From Pelagibacterium halotolerans B2 (GTDB taxonomy: Bacteria; Pseudomonadota; Alphaproteobacteria; Rhizobiales; Devosiaceae): a stretch of 64,000 bases of DNA. Location of the stretch: contig NC_016078.1 in the NCBI RefSeq assembly GCF_000230555.1, positions 2,418,001 to 2,482,000 of the forward strand. Reading direction: 5' to 3'. Every line of letters begins with the position of its first letter. Position 1 is the stretch's first letter. Shown here piece after piece: positions 37,402 to 46,039 of this stretch. The position numbers and the translations under genes were made by a program. The notes below the pieces were generated by a model, which was not told where the DNA came from, ran no database searches, and saw only the letters and a list, made by a program, of their open reading frames with translations.

Positions 37402-37553
37402 GTGCCGCCCTGGCCGTGGGATGTGTCGATCCCGGGAACCTACGTTAGTAGGTGGGCGCCGTTTGTCCAAGCCCACGGGCCTGGTCAGGGACAGCTCCCT
37501 TTAGGATCGATAAGGCCCCGGGGATGCAGTATCCTACACGAACCGGGCAGCAC
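37402..37553 (-). ncRNA. ssrS: 6S RNA
   Basis: About 152 nt ending 17 bp before the start of the folate cyclo-ligase gene. The ends pair strongly (GTGCTGCCC at the 5' side with GGGCGGCAC at the 3' side), giving the long closing stem. Interior helices include the arms around CCTACTAACGTAGG, and the long open centre mimics a promoter bubble. 6S RNA binds housekeeping RNA polymerase in slow growth. Structure and position both support the call; the exact ends are estimated from the closing stem. Confidence 0.85.
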
Positions 37554-37562
37554 GCGATCATA

Positions 37563-37591
37563 TAGGCCTTTGTGGGCGCGCCGAAAAGTGG
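37563..37591 (-). promoter_or_regulatory. Likely promoter of the 6S RNA gene
   Basis: On the minus strand a TATATG box lies just upstream of the 6S 5' end, with TTTTCG about 17 bp further up. The spacing fits a sigma-70 type promoter; the -35 match is weak. Confidence 0.4.
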
Positions 37592-37630
37592 GTGAGAAGC
37601 AAATGTTTTCCCGCCCGCCCCATAGCGGGC

Positions 37631-38395
37631 CTATTGGGCCGGTGCCGGCTCGAGCGCGGTGTCCCCGGTGGCAAGCGCGCGCGCCGAAAAGGCAAGACCA
37701 ACGCTTCCCCAGACACGGGCGACATGATCGGTCAGCGCGTAGAAAAACAGCGTCAGCCCAACGATCTCAAGCCCTTCTTCGATCAGGATCGAGATCGAAT
37801 AGGCGACGGTGGCCTTGCTGCTTGCATTCTCGATGGCGCCCCCCACCAGTTCCATTCCCAACGCCCCGCCGACATAAGCGCCGCCGGCAATGGCGAACAA
37901 AAGGGCGGTACGGCGCGGAAGGCGCAAGAGGAACGGCAGGTAATAAGCACCGATCAATGCCACCGCGATGGCGCCGGGAATGACCCAGGAGTAATAGAAT
38001 ATTCCAGTGAGATCGAAGGCGTTGCGCAACGGCATCATCAGCGATTCGTGAAAGCTCGCCGCCTCGTCGACCGCCATAAGACAGAAGATGACACCAAGTA
38101 CCATCCACCGCCTGGCATCCACACCGCCGGTTTGCCGCACGACCCGTCCAATAACCATTAGGGCTGCCCCGATCGCCAGGATCAGCACTGCCGAATAGAA
38201 CGCGGGAAGCGACAGTTCCGCATCGAGTGCGATGTGACGCAGTTCCTTGAGCGGGGTATCCAGCCCGATCCAACCGATGACGATTTCACGCACGACGCCC
38301 AGAGCGATGATGACCGCCGAAACCTTGGCGACCCATTGCGCGCAGCGCGTGAGATCAATGGAAAGAACAGGCGCTTGTGATGCGCTGACCGACAT
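37631..38395 (-). CDS. Six- or seven-helix membrane protein of unknown function
   Basis: A 254-residue inner-membrane protein. Helices are visible at about residues 22-42, 62-82, 97-115, 130-155, 163-185 and 195-225. Charged residues inside the helical part (CLMAVDEAASFHESL and ISILIEEGLEIVGL) could form a polar site and are typical of uncharacterised multi-helix families. No family name is assigned. It is transcribed towards the 6S RNA gene and lies between it and the DinB gene, in a stretch that seems inserted into the common zapA-6S-fau order. Confidence 0.75.
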   Translation of the reverse strand: MSVSASQAPVLSIDLTRCAQWVAKVSAVIIALGVVREIVIGWIGLDTPLKELRHIALDAELSLPAFYSAVLILAIGAALMVIGRVVRQTGGVDARRWMVLGVIFCLMAVDEAASFHESLMMPLRNAFDLTGIFYYSWVIPGAIAVALIGAYYLPFLLRLPRRTALLFAIAGGAYVGGALGMELVGGAIENASSKATVAYSISILIEEGLEIVGLTLFFYALTDHVARVWGSVGLAFSARALATGDTALEPAPAQ

Positions 38396-38703
38396 GGCGA
38401 TACCCCCGATTTCCGGACGGTGCGGCCAAGTTCAATTGCCCGAAATGCGTTTTTTTAACCCGCACAGCCCCTTGACCGACCTCTTTAAGGATCGGATTGA
38501 CGGGCAATCAAAGGGGAGCGGAGCCCGCAAGTCCAGCAATGTCGGCGTTAATGGTAAACCCCGGACTATGAGATGGGGATGCCCGGCCCGCCGCAACCAC
38601 TGCCGCCGGGCTCATCGTTTCTATTTTTGCAGGTGTCGGTGGCGCATAAGCTCTGCCGTCCCTAAATTGACCCGGGCCTGCAGCAGGAAATGGGAATTAT
38701 TCG
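38396..38703. other. Intergenic region between a membrane gene and the DinB gene
   Basis: 308 bp containing both divergent promoters and one strong hairpin (38581-38611) followed by a T-rich run. No open frame of note was found. Confidence 0.6.
38560..38628 (+). ncRNA. Possible small RNA 3' end or leader terminator
   Basis: GCCCGGC (38581-38587) and GCCGGGC (38605-38611) pair across a 17-base loop, extended by ATGA and TCAT outside, and TTTCTATTTTT follows. No coding gene ends just upstream on this strand, so it may terminate a short RNA or attenuate the DinB gene. Confidence 0.3.
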
Positions 38704-39204
38704 ATGATCACACCGGAATACGCGCGCACCATGGCCCGCTACAATGCCGAGCTCAACCGCCGAATCTACGGGGCGGCACTGCGGCTTTCCGATGAGCAGA
38801 GACGATCGGACCAGGGGGCCTTCTGGAAATCGATTCATGCAACGCTCAGCCACCTTTATTGGGCCGACCGCATATGGCTCTCACGCTTCGGCGCAGCAAA
38901 GCCACCGGAGGTTCCAATCACAAGCAGCGGGGCGATGATCGAGGATTTCGATATCCTTTGGGCGCAGCGCCAGGAGCTCGACACGGTGCTGATCGAATGG
39001 GCGGACGCCATGACGCCCGACGAGATCGCGGGCGATCTGTCCTGGCGCAGCGGCGCAACCGGACGCGATATGACCAAGCCGCGTGCCCTGCTCATCATGC
39101 AGATATTCAACCACCAGACTCACCACCGCGGGCAGGTCCACGCTTTGATCACGCGGTTTGGTGAAAAGACAGGCGATACCGATCTCCCGTTCGTGCTGCC
39201 GTGA
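38704..39204 (+). CDS. DinB-family protein
   Basis: A 166-residue four-helix-bundle protein of the DinB/YfiT metal-dependent superfamily. Histidines that usually bind the metal are seen in SIHATLSHLYWADRIW near residue 45 and in NHQTHHRGQVHAL near the C-terminus. Bacterial members include bacillithiol-dependent and mycothiol-dependent thiol transferases and damage-induced proteins of unknown role; the specific activity here is unknown. It is transcribed alone and convergent with the MOSC gene. Confidence 0.88.
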   Translation: MITPEYARTMARYNAELNRRIYGAALRLSDEQRRSDQGAFWKSIHATLSHLYWADRIWLSRFGAAKPPEVPITSSGAMIEDFDILWAQRQELDTVLIEWADAMTPDEIAGDLSWRSGATGRDMTKPRALLIMQIFNHQTHHRGQVHALITRFGEKTGDTDLPFVLP

Positions 39205-39215
39205 CGGGCAAGGTT

Positions 39216-39760
39216 CTAAACGCGTTCGAGCCGGCTATGGGGCTCGGCGGGCAGGGAGATTTCGATTGTGTCTCCCGCCCTGACCGAACCGCCCGACACA
39301 GCGATGGTCATGATGCCGGTGCGCAGCAACGGTGTGCCGTCCTCGCGCTTTCCCACCATCAGCTTTAAAAGGCCTGGCCGGAATTTTTCGATCTGCGAGC
39401 AGGGATTGCGCAGCCCGGTGACGCTCAGGCGGACATCGCCGATGGCGAGAACGGTGCCGCGTGGCAGGCCGATCAGATCGATGCCCCTGGTCGTGATGTT
39501 TTCGCCCAACGCGCCGGGCGCCACCTCGAACCCTTGTTCATTGACCTCGTCGAGCAGTTCAGACGCGACCAGATGGACCTGGCGCAGATTGGGCTGGTCC
39601 GGATCGACGGCCAGCGGGAGCGGTGCTTGACCGTCTTGCCCGCATGGGCATCGCCGGCAACGCCGAGCCCGGCGATAATGTCTATGAACATAGCGGTCGT
39701 TTTGGAAAAATTGTGCCCGCGCGCGCAATGCACGCCGACGACCGAGCCGGTCGAACTCAC
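39216..39760 (-). pseudogene. MOSC-domain protein gene with a frameshift
   Basis: Two frames together make one MOSC protein of about 180 residues. The first frame starts with GTG at 39760 (overlapping the zapA stop) and contains GVAGDAHAGKTVKHRSR. The second contains DPDQPNLRQVHL, GENITTRGIDL and TGLRNPCSQIEKFRPGL, ending at 39216. Conserved homology passes from one frame to the other near 39611-39620, as if one base were missing. MOSC domains carry sulfur or bind molybdenum cofactor. It could be a true inactivating mutation or a sequence error. Confidence 0.8.
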
Positions 39761-40146
39761 GAGTTGCCCTGGGGCTCCTGCCCCGCCGCATCGACAGCGG
39801 TGGCAATCGATTCGATGCGGCGGGCGACATCGGCCAGCTTGGCCGCGAACTTGCTTTCCATGCTTTCCGCTTCGGCGGCCACGTCATTGCCCGCCTTGGT
39901 CACGGTCTGAAGCTCGGCACGCAACTGCTCGAGCTTGCGTTCGGCCTCGACGAGCTCATCGACCACGGCAATCCCGGCCATGACCGTCAGCCGATTGTCG
40001 CCAATCTCCCCGAAAGTGCCCTTGTAATCGTCGATATAGCGATTGAACCGGGTGGCAAGCGACGAAAGGTGGGTTTCCTGGCCATCCTCGCAGGCCATGC
40101 GATATTTGCGGCCGTTGATTTCAACACTGACTTCAGCCACGGGCAT
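39757..40146 (-). CDS. zapA: Cell division protein ZapA
   Basis: ZapA binds and bundles FtsZ filaments at the division site. The 129-residue protein has the N-terminal domain VSVEINGRKYRMACEDGQE followed by ATRFNRYIDDYKGTFGEIGDNRLTVMAGI, then a long coiled coil. It overlaps the DUF4164 gene upstream by 14 bases and the MOSC frame downstream by four bases, so these three genes form one unit. zapA near 6S RNA and fau is a conserved neighbourhood; here about 2.2 kb of extra genes separate them. Confidence 0.95.
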   Translation of the reverse strand: MPVAEVSVEINGRKYRMACEDGQETHLSSLATRFNRYIDDYKGTFGEIGDNRLTVMAGIAVVDELVEAERKLEQLRAELQTVTKAGNDVAAEAESMESKFAAKLADVARRIESIATAVDAAGQEPQGNS

Positions 40147-40432
40147 CTCCTTCTTCGAGCACCGAGCGTACGCTGGTCATCGCCTCCTCGATCCGCTTCG
40201 AAACGATTTCGGCAGCCTCGTCGAGCTTGTCGGCCCGCGCCGTGGCGCGGTCGAGTTCGCCGGCCAGGCGCTGGCTGTCGGCCTGAAGCTGGGAGGACGA
40301 CCGCAACCGCCCTGTCAGGGAACGGACGGAGGTATCGAGCCGGTTGAGCGCGCGGTCGAGCCGTTCGATGGCGGTGGTAAAGCTCTCTCCGGTCGATGGC
40401 GATGTCACTTTGGGCGCGTCCTTCGAATCCAT
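40133..40432 (-). CDS. DUF4164-family coiled-coil protein
   Basis: A 99-residue soluble protein, mostly one coiled coil (AIERLDRALNRLDTSVRSL through RATARADKLDEAAEIVSKRIEEAM). It matches the small DUF4164 proteins encoded next to zapA in Rhizobiales, which suggests a role in division, though none is proved. The ATG at 40432 follows AGAGGCA; a longer frame reaches 40507 but begins with a Pro/Leu-rich stretch that does not fit. The divergent transketolase gene begins 185 bp away. Confidence 0.8.
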   Translation of the reverse strand: MDSKDAPKVTSPSTGESFTTAIERLDRALNRLDTSVRSLTGRLRSSSQLQADSQRLAGELDRATARADKLDEAAEIVSKRIEEAMTSVRSVLEEGDARG

Positions 40433-40617
40433 TGCCTCTGGCGCCCACAATAACCCCAAAAGTGGCGGAAATGGCAAGGGCGCCACCCCAGCGCCACGGG
40501 TGGCCATGACATTGACTCGAAACCCGGACCTGTTATGTGTCTGCCTCGCGCGACCGGGCCGTCTCGTGCGGGCCGCCGTGTCGCCATTTTTCCTAACGTC
40601 GAACGCTTCGGGACACC

Positions 40618-42597
40618 ATGACAGACAGAGCCAAACACGATGCCATGGCCAATGCCATTCGCGCCCTTTCCATGGACGCGGTGCAGGCAGCCAATTCCGG
40701 CCATCCGGGACTGCCCATGGGCGGCGCCGACATTGCCACCGTGCTGTTCACAAAGATCATGAAATTCGATCCCAAGGCGCCCCATTGGCCGGACCGCGAC
40801 CGGTTCGTGCTCTCGGCGGGGCACGGTTCGATGCTGCTTTATTCCGCGCTCTATCTCCTCGGCTACGAGGACATGACGCTCGATGACATCAGGAATTTCC
40901 GCCAGCTCGGCTACAAGACCGCAGGTCACCCCGAATACGGCCACGCCGACGGCATCGAAACCACCACGGGGCCGCTGGGCCAGGGCCTTGGCAATTCGGT
41001 CGGCATGGCGATCGCCGAAGCCCATCTCAACGCGGAGTATGGCGACGACCTGATCAATCACTTCACCTATGTCTATGCCGGTGACGGGTGCCTGATGGAA
41101 GGCATTTCCCAGGAATCGATCTCGCTGGCCGGGCATCTGAAACTCAACAAGCTCATCGTCATCTGGGACAACAACGACATCACCATCGACGGCAAGGTCT
41201 CGATGGCAGATTCGACGGACCAGATCGCCCGCTTCAAGGCGGTGGGCTGGAACACCATGGAAATCGACGGCCACGATCCCGACCAGATCGAAAAGGCCCT
41301 AAAGGACGCCCAGAAGTCCGACAAGCCGACCCTGATCTCGGCCAAGACGACCATCGGTTTCGGTTCGCCCAACAAGGCCGGAACCGCCAAGGCGCACGGC
41401 TCTCCGCTCGGGACTGACGAAATCGCGCTCGCCAAAGCCCAGCTTGGCTGGAAATACGGCCCGTTCGAAGTGCCCGAAGACCTGATGGACGCCTGGCGGC
41501 TTGCCGGCAATCGCGGCACCAAGGCACGTCGCGCCTGGACCGATCGGCTCAATGGAACCGATGCGGAGACCAGGGCCGAGTTCGAGCGCCGCATGCGTGG
41601 CGACCTGCCCGAGGCGCTCAAGACGGCCATGGCCGACTACAAGCACAAATTGGCCGAGGACAAGCCCAAAAAGGCCACACGCGCATCCTCCCAGGACGCG
41701 CTGGAAGTCATCAATGGCGTCGTGCCGGAAACGCTTGGCGGCTCGGCCGACCTGACCGGTTCCAACAACACCAACACGTCCCAGACCCTGCCCCTCACCG
41801 CCAACGATTATTCGGGCCGCTATATCCATTACGGCATTCGCGAGCACGGCATGGCCGCGGCCATGAACGGCATTGCACTCCATGGCGGACTTTACCCCTA
41901 TGGCGGCACATTCCTGACCTTCACCGATTATTGCCGCCCCTCGATCCGCCTCGCGGCGCTCATGGGCATCCGTGTCGGGTTCGTGATGACCCACGATTCC
42001 ATCGGTCTGGGCGAAGACGGTCCCACCCACCAGCCGGTCGAGCATCTGGCCGCCCTGCGGGCCATTCCCAACCTTCTGGTCTTCCGTCCCGCCGATGCGA
42101 TGGAAGCCGCCGAATGCTGGGAAATCGCCCTTGAGCGTTTCAAGCAGCCTTCGGTGCTCGCGCTGTCGCGCCAGAACCTGCCGGCCCTGCGCACCGAATT
42201 TTCAAAGGACAATCTGTGCCTGCGCGGCGCCTATTCGATCTGGGGTGACAAGGACGCCGACGTGGTGATCTTCGGCACGGGATCGGAAACCCAGCTCGCC
42301 GTCGAGGCCGCCAGGGAACTGACCGACGAGGGCATTTCGGCCCGCGCCGTTTCCGTGCCGTCCATGGAGCTGTTTATGGCCCAGTCCGACGATTACAAGC
42401 GCACCGTTTTCGGCAAGGCGCGGGCGCGCGTCGCGATCGAGGCGGGCATCGAGATGGGCTGGTCGAAATTGCTCGGCGAGAAAGGCCGTTTCGTCGGCAT
42501 GACCGGGTTCGGCGCCTCGGGCGAAATCAATGCGCTTTACAAGCACTTCGGTATTACGACCAAAGCCGCTGTTGAAGCGGCCAAAGCCCAACTTTAA
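40618..42597 (+). CDS. tkt: Transketolase
   Basis: Transketolase moves two-carbon units between sugar phosphates in the pentose phosphate pathway, using thiamine diphosphate. The 659-residue length is standard. Motifs include the N-terminal [15 protein letters not shown], the ThDP/metal motif [12 protein letters not shown] near residue 153 and the C-terminal-half pattern [23 protein letters not shown] near residue 458. It is the first of three carbon-metabolism genes (tkt, gap, pgk) in the same direction, separated by hairpins. Confidence 0.98.
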   Translation: MTDRAKHDAMANAIRALSMDAVQAANSGHPGLPMGGADIATVLFTKIMKFDPKAPHWPDRDRFVLSAGHGSMLLYSALYLLGYEDMTLDDIRNFRQLGYKTAGHPEYGHADGIETTTGPLGQGLGNSVGMAIAEAHLNAEYGDDLINHFTYVYAGDGCLMEGISQESISLAGHLKLNKLIVIWDNNDITIDGKVSMADSTDQIARFKAVGWNTMEIDGHDPDQIEKALKDAQKSDKPTLISAKTTIGFGSPNKAGTAKAHGSPLGTDEIALAKAQLGWKYGPFEVPEDLMDAWRLAGNRGTKARRAWTDRLNGTDAETRAEFERRMRGDLPEALKTAMADYKHKLAEDKPKKATRASSQDALEVINGVVPETLGGSADLTGSNNTNTSQTLPLTANDYSGRYIHYGIREHGMAAAMNGIALHGGLYPYGGTFLTFTDYCRPSIRLAALMGIRVGFVMTHDSIGLGEDGPTHQPVEHLAALRAIPNLLVFRPADAMEAAECWEIALERFKQPSVLALSRQNLPALRTEFSKDNLCLRGAYSIWGDKDADVVIFGTGSETQLAVEAARELTDEGISARAVSVPSMELFMAQSDDYKRTVFGKARARVAIEAGIEMGWSKLLGEKGRFVGMTGFGASGEINALYKHFGITTKAAVEAAKAQL

Positions 42598-42612
42598 GAG
42601 ATTTTCGACTTC

Positions 42613-42634
42613 GGGGCGCGCCAGCGCCCCTTCC
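42613..42634 (+). terminator. Hairpin between tkt and gap
   Basis: GGGGCGC and GCGCCCC form a 7 bp stem around GCCA, followed by TTCC. The T tract is weak, so it may only reduce read-through or protect mRNA ends. Confidence 0.55.
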
Positions 42635-42671
42635 CTCCCGTTCGGCATATCCATACTCAAGGAGTAGCTCA

Positions 42672-43679
42672 ATGACCGTCCGCGTCGCCATCAACGGATT
42701 TGGCCGCATCGGCCGCAACGTCCTGCGCGCCATCGTCGAATCCGGCCGCACCGACATCGAGATCGTCGCCATCAACGACCTCGGACCGGTCGAAACCAAC
42801 GCCCACCTGATCCGCTACGATTCGGTGCATGGGCGCTTTCCGGGCACGGTGACGGTCTCCGGCGACACGATCGATGTTGGCCGCGGCCCCATCAAGGTGA
42901 CCGCCGTGCGCAACCCCGCCGAACTGCCGCATGGCGAGATGGGCGTCGATATCGTGATGGAATGCACGGGTATCTTCACCTCCAAGGAAAAGGCATCGGC
43001 ACACCTTGAGGCCGGGGCGAAAAAAGTGATCGTTTCGGCTCCTGCCGACGGCGCGGATCTGACAGTTGTCTATGGTGTGAACCACGACAAGCTTTCGGCT
43101 GAGCACTCGGTCATCTCGAACGCCTCATGCACCACCAACTGCCTTGCCCCGGTCGCCTATGTGCTCAATGAAGCCGTGGGCATCGAGAAAGGCTTCATGA
43201 CCACGATCCATTCCTATACCGGTGACCAGCCCACGCTCGACACCATGCACAAGGATCTCTATCGCGGCCGCGCCGCGGCGCTTTCGATGATCCCCACCAC
43301 CACGGGCGCCGCCAAGGCCGTGGGGCTGGTTTTGCCCGAGCTGAACGGCAAGCTCGACGGCACCTCGATCCGCGTGCCGACCCCCAATGTCTCGGTGGTG
43401 GATTTCAAGTTCATCGCCAGGAAAGCGACCTCGGTCGAAGAGATCAACGCAGCGATCAAGACCGCTGCCGAAGGCAAGCTCAAGGGCATTCTGGGCTTCA
43501 CCGACGAAAAGCTGGTGTCGACCGACTTCAACCACGATTCCCATTCCTCGATCTTCCACATGGACCAGACCAAGGTCATGGAAGGCACCTTCGTTCGCAT
43601 CCTGTCCTGGTACGACAATGAATGGGGCTTCTCGAACCGCATGAGCGATACCGCCGTGGCGTTCGGCAAAGTTCTCTAG
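42672..43679 (+). CDS. gap: Glyceraldehyde-3-phosphate dehydrogenase
   Basis: The enzyme converts glyceraldehyde-3-phosphate to 1,3-bisphosphoglycerate with NAD. The 335-residue protein starts with the Rossmann motif [18 protein letters not shown]. The catalytic cysteine lies in [12 protein letters not shown] near residue 155, the active-site histidine follows in the [10 protein letters not shown] segment, and the C-terminal [12 protein letters not shown] motif is intact. AAGGAG six to seven bases before the ATG makes the start secure. pgk follows, beyond a strong terminator. Confidence 0.98.
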   Translation: MTVRVAINGFGRIGRNVLRAIVESGRTDIEIVAINDLGPVETNAHLIRYDSVHGRFPGTVTVSGDTIDVGRGPIKVTAVRNPAELPHGEMGVDIVMECTGIFTSKEKASAHLEAGAKKVIVSAPADGADLTVVYGVNHDKLSAEHSVISNASCTTNCLAPVAYVLNEAVGIEKGFMTTIHSYTGDQPTLDTMHKDLYRGRAAALSMIPTTTGAAKAVGLVLPELNGKLDGTSIRVPTPNVSVVDFKFIARKATSVEEINAAIKTAAEGKLKGILGFTDEKLVSTDFNHDSHSSIFHMDQTKVMEGTFVRILSWYDNEWGFSNRMSDTAVAFGKVL

Positions 43680-43701
43680 GGCCATAAGACTGCCAATTGG
43701 G

Positions 43702-43728
43702 GGCGCTCCTTGTGGGGAGCGCCTTTTT
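43702..43728 (+). terminator. Terminator between gap and pgk
   Basis: GGCGCTCC and GGAGCGCC form an 8 bp stem with a five-base loop, followed directly by TTTTT. It should limit co-transcription of gap and pgk. Confidence 0.88.
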
Positions 43729-43804
43729 CTTGCCTATCGCCTGCCCTTGGGTCACTGTGATGGCCCGAGGGACATTTCGAATTCCAGACCGAATGGATGC
43801 GACC

Positions 43805-45010
43805 ATGACTGCCGCCTTCAAGACCCTTGACGATTTCGACCTCGACGGAAAGCGCGTACTCGTCCGTGTCGACCTCAATGTGCCGGTCAAGGATGGAAAG
43901 GTGGGCGACGCCACCCGCATCGAGCGCGTGGCCCACACCATCCAGGAGATCGCCAACAAGGGCGGATTGCCCATTCTGCTTGCCCATTTCGGGCGCCCCA
44001 AGGGCAAGGTCGATCCAGAAATGAGCCTCAAGGTCGTGGTGAGCGCCGTGCACAAGGTTGTCGGCAAGCCCGTCCACTTTGCATCGACCGACTGGACCGA
44101 CGTTTCGGACGCCAGGAAGGTGATCGAAAACGCCGAGGCCGGCTCGGTTGTGCTCATGGAAAACACCCGCTTTCACCCCGGCGAGGAAACCAACGATCCC
44201 GAACTGGTCGCCACAATGGCTTCGCTTGGCGATCTTTATGTCAATGACGCCTTTTCTGCCGCTCATCGCGCTCATGCCTCGACCGCCGGGCTGGCTCACA
44301 AGCTGCCTTCCGCCGCCGGCCGCGCCATGGAAGCCGAGCTCAAGGCGCTCGAGGCCGGTCTGGGCAATCCCCAAAAGCCGGTGATCGCCATTGTCGGTGG
44401 GGCGAAGGTTTCGAGCAAGATCGACCTGCTCGAAAATCTCGTCACCAAGGTCGAGGCGCTGGTGATCGGCGGCGGCATGGCCAATACGTTCATCTACGCG
44501 CTGGGTTATGACGTGGGCAAATCGCTGTGCGAACGCGACCTCAAGGACACCGCGCTGCGCATCATGGACAAGGCCGAGGAAGCCCGCTGCGCCATTATCC
44601 TGCCCATCGACGGCGTCGTCGCATGGCATTTCAAGGCCGACACACCGAGCCGGGTCTATGGGCTCGACGCCATCGACAAGGACGGCATGGTGCTCGACGC
44701 CGGACCGCAATCGGTCGAAAAGATCAAGACGGCCATCAACGAAGCCAAGACCATCGTGTGGAACGGCCCGCTTGGCGCCTTCGAGATGACCCCGTTCGAC
44801 ACGGCAACCGTCGAGGTTGCCAGATACGCCGCCGAGCGCACCAAAAAGGGCCTTTTGACCTCGGTCGCCGGTGGTGGCGATACGGTGGCGGCCCTGGCCC
44901 ATGCGGGCGTCAAGGACAGCTTCACCTATGTCTCGACCGCAGGTGGCGCGTTCCTCGAATGGATGGAAGGCAAGCCGCTGCCGGGCGTTGATGCGCTCAA
45001 GCAGGGCTGA
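43805..45010 (+). CDS. pgk: Phosphoglycerate kinase
   Basis: The kinase transfers phosphate between 1,3-bisphosphoglycerate and ADP. The 401-residue protein begins [27 protein letters not shown], with the substrate-binding RVDLN and AHFGRPKG motifs, and has a nucleotide-binding C-terminal domain with [10 protein letters not shown] and the glycine-rich [11 protein letters not shown]. The ATG at 43805 matches the usual family N-terminus; an ATG four codons earlier and a longer open frame exist, but the latter crosses the terminator. Confidence 0.97.
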   Translation: MTAAFKTLDDFDLDGKRVLVRVDLNVPVKDGKVGDATRIERVAHTIQEIANKGGLPILLAHFGRPKGKVDPEMSLKVVVSAVHKVVGKPVHFASTDWTDVSDARKVIENAEAGSVVLMENTRFHPGEETNDPELVATMASLGDLYVNDAFSAAHRAHASTAGLAHKLPSAAGRAMEAELKALEAGLGNPQKPVIAIVGGAKVSSKIDLLENLVTKVEALVIGGGMANTFIYALGYDVGKSLCERDLKDTALRIMDKAEEARCAIILPIDGVVAWHFKADTPSRVYGLDAIDKDGMVLDAGPQSVEKIKTAINEAKTIVWNGPLGAFEMTPFDTATVEVARYAAERTKKGLLTSVAGGGDTVAALAHAGVKDSFTYVSTAGGAFLEWMEGKPLPGVDALKQG

Positions 45011-45021
45011 ATTCACTTTTC

Positions 45022-45050
45022 TTGACAGAATAGATCAGGATTTGTAGAGC
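45022..45050 (+). promoter_or_regulatory. Promoter with iron-response operator for the siderophore genes
   Basis: TTGACA at 45022-45027 is followed after 17 bp by TAGAGC. The sequence TGA-N9-TCA at 45023-45037 overlaps the -35 box and fits the iron-responsive operator bound by RirA in Rhizobiales. Repression under iron sufficiency is therefore likely, but is inferred. Confidence 0.5.
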
Positions 45051-45082
45051 GAGCGGGCGTCAACTTTGAGGAGCCGCCCGCA

Positions 45083-46030
45083 ATGTTTCTATCCCGCACC
45101 ATCCTGATCCTGTCCGCTGCTGCGCTGGCAACACCACTCGCCGCTCAGGACATGCGGGAGGTCGAGACGGTCAGGGGTACGATTTCCGTGCCGGCCGCCC
45201 CCCAGCGGATACTTGTGCTCAACCCGGCCATCGCCGGTTCGGTCTATGCGCTGGGCTTTGACGTTCTGGGTGTGGTTCAATCCACCCGCGCACCCACCGA
45301 GGAAGGGTATTCCTCGGTCTGGGCCGAACCGGCGCGCGCAGCTGGCACGCAGGTGTTGCCATGGAACTTCGAAGGCTTCAATTTCGAGGAAATCCTGGGC
45401 CATGAGCCCGATCTGATCGTCGCCGGCGGCCAGGGGCGTCCAGGCTTTCTGGCCGATGCAGCCTATGACCAGCTCAGCAACATCGCTCCGACGGTCTTTG
45501 TCGATACGACACCCACCGTCTGGCAAAACGAGCTCGAATATCTGGCCGAAATCCTTGGCCGGCAGGACGAAGCCGATGCGGCGATCGCGGCCTATGAGGA
45601 CCGCGTGGCCGAGGTCGGCGCGGCGATCGCGTTGCCACCCCAGCCCACGGTCTTCATGCTCTCGATCGAGGTCGACAATCCCTACTTCCTGCCCGAGGAT
45701 ACCGCGACACCGCTGCTGTTTGGAGATGTCGGGTTCGAGCTCGATCCGGTCAGCGAGCGCTTCCCGGACGCCGAGGCGGCGAGCACCGGGGATTCGGTCC
45801 AGGTCTCGCCCGAAATTGCGACCGAGGCGTTTTCGGCGCCCACCATCGTGCTCGTGCCCTGGAGCGCGGAATCGGCGACCGTGGCCGACCTTGAGGCCAA
45901 CCCTATTCTTTCCCGCCTGCCCGCCGTTGAAGAGGGCAACGTTTATACGGTCCCCGACTACGCCTATCGCTTCGACTATTATGGCGCGCTGGCAACGCTC
46001 GACGTGATCGAAGAAACCTTCGCGCGATAA
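45083..46030 (+). CDS. Siderophore ABC transporter substrate-binding protein (FatB/CeuA-like)
   Basis: A 315-residue periplasmic binding protein of the iron-siderophore type. A signal peptide ends at LAAQ (about residue 21). The fold begins with VETVRGTISVPAAPQRILVLNPAIAGSVYALG, then has EILGHEPDLIVAGGQG and the long connecting helix (NELEYLAEILGRQDEADAAIAAYEDRV) typical of this group. The cognate permease and ATPase are not in the window. It lies just after pgk behind its own promoter and 9 bp before the siderophore-interacting gene, so the two probably form an iron-regulated pair. Confidence 0.9.
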   Translation: MFLSRTILILSAAALATPLAAQDMREVETVRGTISVPAAPQRILVLNPAIAGSVYALGFDVLGVVQSTRAPTEEGYSSVWAEPARAAGTQVLPWNFEGFNFEEILGHEPDLIVAGGQGRPGFLADAAYDQLSNIAPTVFVDTTPTVWQNELEYLAEILGRQDEADAAIAAYEDRVAEVGAAIALPPQPTVFMLSIEVDNPYFLPEDTATPLLFGDVGFELDPVSERFPDAEAASTGDSVQVSPEIATEAFSAPTIVLVPWSAESATVADLEANPILSRLPAVEEGNVYTVPDYAYRFDYYGALATLDVIEETFAR

Positions 46031-46039
46031 GGCCCCGTG

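Noticed and set aside
43697..43804. 36-codon N-terminal extension of phosphoglycerate kinase
   Set aside because: The frame begins at the gap terminator and the added residues do not match the family.
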